Source: Lyophyllum atratum
Lineage: Eukaryota; Basidiomycota; Agaricomycetes; Agaricales; Lyophyllaceae
Assembly (NCBI GenBank): GCA_014905825.1
Contig: JACGCN010000010.1
Coordinates: 744,001-808,000 of the forward strand
Direction: 5' to 3'
DNA: 64,000 bases
The first letter of the stretch is position 1. Every line of letters starts with the position of its first letter. Positions 57,438-64,000 of the stretch are shown here, piece by piece. The notes below the pieces were generated by a model. That model did not search any database and had not been told where the DNA came from. It saw only the letters and a program-made list of their open reading frames with translations. The position numbers and the translations under genes are program-made.

Positions 57438-57984
57438 TTAAGGTGACCTGCTCGTTGCCCTCGGGCCTTTGGGGCCTTTCTTCCCGTCGCCTTTCTTCCC
57501 GTCGCCTTTCTTCCCGTCGCCTTTCTTCCCGTCGCCTTTCTTCCCGTCGCCTTTCTTCCCGTCGCCTTTCTTGCCATCACCATTTTTTCCGTCACCATTC
57601 TTCTCTTCAGCAGAATCGCCCTGGGCGGCATGATCAACGTAGCCACGCGCTTTCGGCCTAATCGACGTGGGTTATTCAATTCTTGTAATCAATTAGGTCA
57701 AAGCCATTGACATACTCTTCCAGCGATGGTGGTCTGCAGGGGTCAAAAGGCCTGGACGCATACTCCTACATAAGACTAATTTCAACTACTCACAAGGCTG
57801 ACGTCTTGGAATCAAGGCAACCACTGGTATGGTCTACAACCTGACTATGTAAGACACATATGAAGTAAGCGTAGATGTCTACCTCGCCTATGGAATCACC
57901 TTACCCGACATTCTTTACCACGGCGGCCCATGGTTTATGCTTTGAGTCCCGAAATTTGTTGAGAAATTCATCAATCGCTGACAT
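57438..57984 (-). CDS. Short GDGKK-repeat protein (array copy 1)
   Basis: Small gene of four exons. The ATG at 57984 gives MSAIDEFLNKFRDSKHKPWA and AVVKNVG, then a GTAAGG donor. The second exon gives QVVDHTSGCLDSKTSAL, the third PPSLEE ending at a GTATGT donor. The last gives PKARGYVDHAAQGDSAEEKN and six perfect GDGKK units preceded by degenerate ones, ending KGPKGPRATSRSP at TAA 57438. About 118 residues, highly charged, low complexity, no signal peptide. The repeat makes a Gly/Asp/Lys polyampholyte. It is paralogous to the gene at 56386, whose tail lacks the repeat, so the repeat expanded after duplication. Function unknown. Confidence 0.65.
57481..57600 (-). repeat. 15-bp coding minisatellite (GDGKK)
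   Basis: Six perfect 15-base units (ttcccgtcgcctttc, 57481-57570) are followed by two degenerate units to 57600. The unit is in frame and encodes GDGKK on the minus strand. Unit number is likely variable between strains. Confidence 0.95.
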
Positions 57985-59284
57985 TCTTCAAGGTGTTAGA
58001 TGCGTCTGTGACGACGTATGGATTCGGAAGTGTCACTTACTACTAGTACGAGTACTAACAGTGATACAAGTAGTATAGATATGCAGGGCAGATCGAACGC
58101 CGGAACCTCAGCTTTATCCATCTCGGAATTGGCCCTTGTGCTTCATGAGCGCCGTCTGGCTAGCCGGCTCAAGTTTCAATACCGGTGTCATGAAGCGCTC
58201 AAGTTTGGCGCGATAGGAAAGGTTTCTGCGAACTTGTCGCTAGGAAAGGCGCTTACTCAAAGGTTGACGGGGATAACAAGGACATTAGCTTCTCAGACGC
58301 GCCGCCCAATCATCACAACAGGTATGTATCTGTCAAGAATGTCACACGAGTTATACATTCGAGGGGGCACAGAGTAGATCAGATGAGGTCCCTCAGGCCT
58401 CTAGTTGAGGCGAGAATATCGGAGCAGCGATTCCCCGCTGCTTCGAATGCCGGCAACACAGGAGTCACCAGCTGACTGTGAACACGGCATGTGGATCGTT
58501 CTCTGCAAGTTGCTTGTGGGATGTAGGTGTAGTGTGATTCGTCGGATTATGTATCGCTATCTAAAAGCAGAGAGAGAAGTTGGTGCCCGGTGCCAGTTTT
58601 GATGGTTCCAGACATAGAAGTGAAACGCTTGCACGGAGATCAGCGTAGTCTGCTGCTGAGATGGGACGAAAATGGCGCCCTCCACTTTCGATCATCCTTT
58701 CCAAGTGGAAACCTTCGGGGAACACGGCGAGAAATTGGCATGGAGCAGGTATATTTATGAGACGCCTGGCTATGTGGGCATCGTGATAAGTATGGTTCTC
58801 ATTTCGGTTTGGGCTTGGCTGCAGACGTAGGGGCAGCAACCTTTCCCCGTGGTCTTCCGCTGGAGATATTCGTAGGTGAGCGGAGAGAGAATGAAGATTA
58901 CACCTACAGAGATCAGACCTCGGAAACGGTGGGAACTGGAGAAGCTCGTCAGACTCATCTTCAAACCCGCTCTTGATATCCTGTGCTTCTGCCCTTGTCC
59001 CAGCCTCTGATGCAGACTTGTCGGATGCAGATTGTTTCCCGACGTCCTCGACGGAAGCTTTTGACAAGCTGTTTTCGCTTCCTAGTCGAGTGCACTGCCT
59101 GATCATAGTATCATGGCTTCCAGATGAGAATCAGAAATGGGACGGATCACGGTGATTGACGCACAGATTTTCGAGGTTGTCAGGGTTGCTCATAGTTTGT
59201 TCCTTCGGCAGCTCTTCTGGCATTGAGTGTGATATAGGATGGACGTCGCAACGGAAGGTGACTGAGAGTAAAAATCAAATCGGA

Positions 59285-59305
59285 TGCACATCAAAAGCAA
59301 ACACA
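59285..59305 (+). repeat. 21-bp direct repeat, copy 1
   Basis: Identical to 59918-59938 (begins tgcacatcaaaag). It may mark the edge of an old local duplication. Confidence 0.8.
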
Positions 59306-59416
59306 ACTAGCTGGATGTCTGTAGGAGATCATCTTTCCCGATTCGGAGGGCTACACTGTTGGAATCCCGTCGGCGTTGATGACTTCTGAACAGAATCAGA
59401 GAACAAAAGCGTCAAC

Positions 59417-59677
59417 ATGATTGACGCACAGGGAACTGAGGTTGTCCAGTTTGCTTGTTGGATGTTCACTAGGCGACTGGGTCCTCCAGGCATCGAGGCC
59501 TTACTAGGCCCGAGGGCTATACAACAGATAGGAGCAGTACTCGGAAAGCCCAAGACGGGCAGAAAGATGGCCCTGTTACGCTTTTATTTTTGCAATGCTC
59601 CAGTAAGTTGCGCCGACGCCCGAATATTACATTCGTCTATGAGGAAATGTATAGACGCAGTGGGAAGTGAACCATAG
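59417..59677 (+). CDS. Unassigned small open frame (MIDAQ)
   Basis: 86 codons from an ATG, starting MIDAQGTEVVQFACWMFTRR and continuing PPGIEALLGPRAIQQIGAV. A degenerate upstream echo (IDAQIFEVVRVAHSLFLRQL) about 260 bases earlier suggests local duplication of coding-like sequence. No known domain, no visible introns; may be a fragment. Confidence 0.3.
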   Translation: MIDAQGTEVVQFACWMFTRRLGPPGIEALLGPRAIQQIGAVLGKPKTGRKMALLRFYFCNAPVSCADARILHSSMRKCIDAVGSEP

Positions 59678-59917
59678 ACCTGACGGTTAAGTAATCCGAC
59701 GGCAACACCGGCATCCCCGATGCCGCCGACCCGACGTACCGATCTACGACGTACTCGAGTACATAGCATCGTCTCCATCAGTGTCAGTTTACAGGTGCAT
59801 TACAAGAAAAAATGTGACGAGCCACCTTGCAACTCATCTCGTATGTTTCGAACATTTCAGGACAATAATGTGAAAGTTGTGTGAAAGGAGGGTCTGGATT
59901 CAGACTCCGGAGGCCCG

Positions 59918-59938
59918 TGCACATCAAAAGCAAACACA
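59918..59938 (+). repeat. 21-bp direct repeat, copy 2
   Basis: Identical to 59285-59305. Confidence 0.8.
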
Positions 59939-60285
59939 GGGTGCCGACTTTCGCAGTGCAGCAGGACTCAACACATGTCACAACGCATGTATTTACGTTT
60001 ATACGACTCGAGGTACCACATTACACGTCACCTCGACGACAGTTGCAAGTAATCTTAAGGCGTGATGTGATAGCCTCTGAGCATTCTCCTTGTCAGGCAA
60101 TACCGATCATCCATGAAGAACGCGGCTGTGCCAGGATGCTATGGTGCCTAAGGCAGTGTGTGCCAATTCATTCAAGCCTATTCAAGCGCCTCTACGTTGA
60201 TCCATATGCGTAGCCCGGGCCTGCTTTAAGAGCTGGGTGTTGGAGGTGTCCACATCAACTTCCCACCTCCACTTCTGGAAGCAAA

Positions 60286-62319
60286 ATGAGCATCTGCATG
60301 CTGGACAAGCCCGACAGCTTTTTCTCAACAGAGCCTACAGTAACGACTGAACATCGACGAGGGGGAGGATCTCTCCGTCATACGACCTCGAAGCACACTG
60401 GTAGATATGCTGGAACTGCCAAGTAAGCTCTTCTCTCCGTTGTTTCATGATACTGCTCTCATACATAACTCAGGGTTGAACCCGAAGACATGTGCATTGA
60501 GCCAGGAATGTTTTTCTCCACTCGGGAGCCTGTGTAACTATTTCGCTGTATCATTCTAGCATCATGGGGCTGAATTTTGTACCAGTCCCAGTTATCTTCC
60601 ACCACAGTGGTCGGCTCATATTCATCCAGAGGGCCAGCTGTATTTCCACAGGCACGCCACGCTGCACATAGTCACGGAGGCCTACATATACCACCCAGAC
60701 ATTATGGGAAAAGTGTCCTATTGGATCAAGGAAATAGAAGATCTCCTCCCACAAAAGCAGATCGTACTCTCGGAGGGTGTAGAGCTTTTCCTTGAAATCG
60801 ACGGAGACGATTGTGCATACTATTTCGTTGACCATCGCTCTCGCACGGAGTTCTGGCTGGATGCCATTGACACCGATGATTTAGATTTGCTTCCAGCTGT
60901 CTCGCCGTCTCATCTAAGTATGTATCATCCTTTTTCCAACCCTTTATCTGCTTTAACGTCAAGCCGAAAAATGCAGAATTAGCCTTGCATGAACTTTATT
61001 GGATACATGTTGAATATTTCCCCATGCATCGGACTGGACTCACTGCCTCCGTCCTCGAAGAGCTCATTGGAGTGTTCTCCCATGCCCTCGCCGGTAGATC
61101 AGCCTATTTTTATCCGTCTTACTCTGATACTCACTTCTAATACAGATCATATGACATCCAGAAATTCTACTTTTCCCTACGCAGAACCCGACTGTGCAAA
61201 GTTCCTGAAGTTGTTGAGAGCATCCCGAGGTAAACAATTCCTAACGAATTTGGAAGTTCCATTCACAGTCATTCACCAACTGAAATTTAGATCAATTGAA
61301 CGATGGCCATACAACTTGTTTTGTTGGTACGTGACCAGCCTTCAGGAGCTTTAGAATGACATGCTTAACGAGCAATGCAGCCAGGTTGTGGCATCTTGTC
61401 TGTAAGGCATACATTATTGTATGGCTGGATGTGTTCTCATCTCTCCCAAGTCAAACATAGGTTCTCCACGCACTATGGCGAACAGCACGCCCGTTTGTCG
61501 CGGGACCAGGTCATCTTGGTTGACCCTTCCCGCGAAAGCCGCCGATTTGGCATCCTGGCATCTCTGTTGTCCTTCAAGACTTCAGATGCCTATGTCTCTC
61601 GTCTAAACGATATTTACACTGACCATCTGGTTTATTCCCATCAATGGGAGCCATTCATGGAGAGGTGCCTCAAGGACTGGAGATCAACGTCGTACTTGGT
61701 AAGCCTGTTCCTTTATATGCCTTTCAATAAGAAGCTGACTGTTACGACTGTTAGGCTTCTTCGTCTCTAATGTAGGTCACTATTCAGTTTAGTAACCGGT
61801 ACGGAGATACTGAAAATTGCCTAGAATTCATCTTCTCCTCAATTTCATCCCGACACATCAGCTCTTGACGATATTTTCAGCCTCCTGCTTCGGCGCAAGT
61901 TTCATTTTGTCGATGCTTCTCATCCATCGCCACGATTCATTGGAAAATGCAACAGCAACCGAAGCAGTTAGTACATTTCCTAGTCTACAGCTTTCCCTTT
62001 CTTACAATACCCACAGTTGATATATCTAAACGGTGTCCGATCCGATAATTTCAAGTTCCAGTGGGTTGCACTCGCCTACTCTCTGCCCAAGGCACTATAC
62101 TTCTGGGGTCTTGCTGGGGTCACCCTCAACTGTCTTTTTGCGGTGACTGTCCTCACAACAGCTGGATGTTCCAATTGGATCTTATATTTCCTTGGACTCG
62201 TTTGCTTCTGCCTCCTTGTCTTATTTGCGTTCCACGATGCAACGTCACGGAACAAGATCTTACGCCTTCCTAACTTTCGAAGGAGACGGGCGGTAGAGGA
62301 CGAGACCTTGCCAGTATGA
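60286..62319 (+). CDS. WW-like domain protein with C-terminal membrane anchors (paralogue 2)
   Basis: Divergent relative of the gene at 52679. The ATG at 60286 starts MSICMLDKPDSFFSTEPTVT; this first exon ends at a GTAAGC donor. The second exon gives EPEDMCIEPGMFFSTREP. The WW-like exon reads LPPQWSAHIHPEGQLYFHRH, then VTEAYIYHPDIMGKVSYWIK, followed by DDCAYYFVDHRSRTEFWLDA, matching paralogue 1 in order (PEGALYFFHE; NLYEADMLSQIE; LYYMVDHSKRCIFFVDDFDA). A later exon has RFGILASLLSFKTSDAYVSR. C-terminal hydrophobic helices follow (WVALAYSLPKALYFWGLAG, NWILYFLGLVCFCLLVLFAF). It ends RRRAVEDETLPV at a TGA at 62319. Intron borders in the middle are uncertain. Function unknown. Confidence 0.65.
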
Positions 62320-62701
62320 GGTTTTCCGTTCGTCTGGACGTCTCAAGAAGAGGTATACCACCTATGTACAAATGTTTTAGGGAAGAGGGGGGGGGATGGA
62401 CCTGACGGCGTCCCCAACTTTGTTTGCTGTATATACATTCAAGCAGCAAACAGGGGGGTCAACGTTAGCTCGATTCACTTCCTTGTATAGTTATGAACTG
62501 TAATATCACTGTACTACGCTGCTGCGTTCGAGTTTGGAATTTGCTCAGAAGTAAGGTAGTCATTATCTCCTGAACGTTTCTTCGGCAGTGACTGGATGGA
62601 TAGTAGGCTGCCCTGCGATGCTCGGGATCATGAGATATTCGCAATCAACAAGTGAGTGCTATAATCTCCACTTGATTATGATAGATATGCCTGGGGTCAC
62701 T
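62320..62701. other. Convergent intergenic region with a G-run and hairpin
   Basis: Contains a run of nine G near 62386 and a small hairpin (gtttgctg ... cagcaaac) near 62422-62451. No gene recognised. Confidence 0.5.
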
Positions 62702-64000
62702 CTACAAAGCACTCGGGTTGTCATTAAAATAATTCCCCTCCAGCGCTACTCTATCGTTCCACTCCCCTAGTTCCTTTACCACCTGCCCGAGCCCATACCG
62801 CTGCAATACCTCGATGATCTCTGCTTCGTCGGAAACCCTCTGCTCCAGTAATCCTTCCTCCGGCACCGGAGGCAGCGTGCAGAACACCATTCGCGCAGCT
62901 TCGACCTCTGTGATGTACGCTTCATGTGGTATGCGCGGGATGTACTCCTTCTCAAGCTCGATGATACGCTCGATGGAGCCGTGCTCGCGAATGAGCTTTA
63001 GAGCGCGTGCAGGACCAATGTTCTTAATGCGTTGGGAGAAGTCCGTGCCGAGGAGCAACGCAAAGTCGACGAAGGACGTACGGTCAAGCTGCAGCGCTGC
63101 GCGAATTTCGGCGCCAGAGACGACTGTGAGTGGCCCACTGCGATTCGTGAGATTGCGGACAAGCGGCGCCTCGTACACTAGAACGTCCTGCATAAAAAAC
63201 ATCGATCCCTTTCGGCGAGGAGAGGAAAGGCGGGAAACTCACGGTATCTTCGCTGACGACATAGTCCGCCAATCCGTTCAGAACCATTGACGACGCGAGG
63301 GCTTCCGCTTCGAATGCTCCGGATGATTCAAGACACGGTATGCCCATGGCTAGCAATATCTCCTTGGACTCGCGAAATGTCTGCTTGGTGGGGGGATTCA
63401 TCCGGCGCACGAACGATGCCGACATGATGTCGCTTGTGCGGGAGAGCTTCGCTAACGATAGCTCTGGCGGCTGCTCCGCTGGCGCCGCTGATGGTGCAGG
63501 TAGCTCTGGCGGCTGCTCCACTGGTGTCGTAGATGGTGTTCCTTCACTTGCAACCGAAGGGTCCAGGAATCTGTTCCAGAACTTGCCCTCCTCGAGTATG
63601 AGCTGGTGCTGCGCTTTGGTCATGACAATTTCTGTCTGAATCTCTGTAGCTCCAGCATCTGTGACCGGTGGTTGGGATGCGTCGGGAGGGACGGCGAGCG
63701 AAGCGAGTTTTGATATGCTTTGGCGATACTCACGGTACAGTAGCGCTAATCGATTCAATACATCCTCGTCAGCAGTTGTAGATTGGGTACTAAGGGATGG
63801 TGGCATTTCTTCCTGTATTGGTTGATGCAGCTCATGCATATGAATAGGCGAGACATGGGTGTAGATATCAGGCTCAGTGGGAAGGGGTAAGTAAACCGAA
63901 TCTGAGGAGTAGGGCGGTGTTGTATATTGGAACCATGGGTGGTCTGGCGGTATGTAATCGGTCGGATCCTCTGGTGACGACGTGAATGGCTCTCGGGGAG
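62702..64000 (-). CDS. XPG/Rad2-family structure-specific nuclease, 3' part
   Basis: Partial gene running off the right edge of the window, so the XPG-N domain is not visible. The seen part begins with a linker rich in Pro/Thr (TSSPEDPTDYIPPDHPWF) and a helical stretch (LNRLALLYREYRQSISKLAS). The XPG-I domain follows: ILLAMGIPCLESSGAFEAEA then LADYVVSEDT, and after an intron DVLVYEAPLVRNLT. The acidic metal-binding residues in EAEA and SEDTD are present. The helix-hairpin-helix region reads FALLLGTDFSQRIKNIGPAR then LIREHGSIERII. It ends EGNYFNDNPSAL at TGA 62702. A long linker with a duplicated EQPPEL motif precedes XPG-I. Role in DNA repair or replication flap removal is inferred; it is not clearly FEN1 itself. 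Confidence 0.85.

Larger units (their letters stand above)
57985..60285. other. Accessory interval with small unassigned frames
   Basis: The first 150 bases hold the conserved upstream module of the short-gene array. A minus frame at 58561-59106 is long (about 180 codons) but has no domain; an overlapping minus frame has one hydrophobic stretch (GLISVGVIFILSPLTYEYL). A plus frame at 59417-59677 starts MIDAQGTEVVQFACWMF, and a degenerate echo of its start lies at about 59154-59225. A 21-bp direct repeat joins 59285 and 59918. None of these can be called a gene with confidence. Confidence 0.35.

Noticed and set aside
57481..57600. Possible CRISPR-like regular repeat
   Set aside because: Units are contiguous 15-mers with no spacers, in a eukaryotic coding exon: a minisatellite.
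57443..57661. Plus-strand open frame of repeated SSRRL units
   Set aside because: It is the complement of the GDGKK minisatellite. The minus strand has paralogue-supported exon structure; this frame has none.
62422..62451. Hairpin considered as a terminator
   Set aside because: Intrinsic hairpin terminators do not apply to Pol II genes, and no Pol III gene is next to it.

Overview
This window is nuclear DNA from a basidiomycete fungus, most likely an Agaricomycete. Genes are split by many short introns (mostly about 45-60 bp, GT...AG). The protein families point the same way: a Sec20 SNARE, ribophorin II, elongin C, Rpn3, RTA1, monocarboxylate-type MFS, WSC proteins, F-box proteins and basidiomycete-type multi-TM and WW-like membrane proteins. 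tRNA genes carry short introns. Gene models were assembled by eye from exon pieces, splice sites and family motifs, so ends are firmer than each internal junction.

Layout. (1) 0.8-31 kb: an accessory region bounded by a roughly 2-kb inverted repeat (827-2822 and 28957-30948). Each arm holds an apparently intact SAM methyltransferase and the 3' part of a 7-TM gene; the right-hand 7-TM piece is a pseudogene. The 26 kb between the arms holds a 7-TM gene, a cytochrome P450, a decayed flavin monooxygenase (FMO), an RTA1-like transporter, a second 7-TM gene, an intact FMO, a third 7-TM gene, an MFS transporter, a secreted WSC protein and Sec20. Apart from Sec20 this resembles a tailoring, export and sensing gene set, but no backbone synthase is visible. 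(2) 31-45 kb: an F-box protein, two GH47 alpha-mannosidases either side of a zinc metalloprotease with a repeated tail, and a tRNA-Asn gene. (3) 45-52 kb: a conserved housekeeping block (ribophorin II/Swp1, elongin C, Rpn3, a complex I assembly factor of the NDUFAF2 type) with an inverted pair of tRNA-Cys genes around a non-autonomous hAT element. (4) 52-62.3 kb: two divergent paralogues of a WW-like, C-terminal-membrane-anchor protein around a tandem array of short lineage-specific genes, one of which encodes GDGKK repeats. (5) 62.7 kb to the end: the 3' part of an XPG/Rad2-family nuclease that runs out of the window.

The most informative structures are mobile and duplicated DNA. A 614-bp element (14269-14882) has 12-bp perfect terminal inverted repeats and a 7-bp target duplication. 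It landed in the last coding exon of the second 7-TM gene and cut off its conserved tail, which is still readable beyond the insertion. An 883-bp hAT remnant (47869-48751) has 18-bp inverted repeats, an 8-bp target duplication and a piece of the transposase dimerisation domain. The order FMO, 7-TM, FMO, 7-TM on one strand suggests an old tandem duplication of an FMO plus 7-TM unit.
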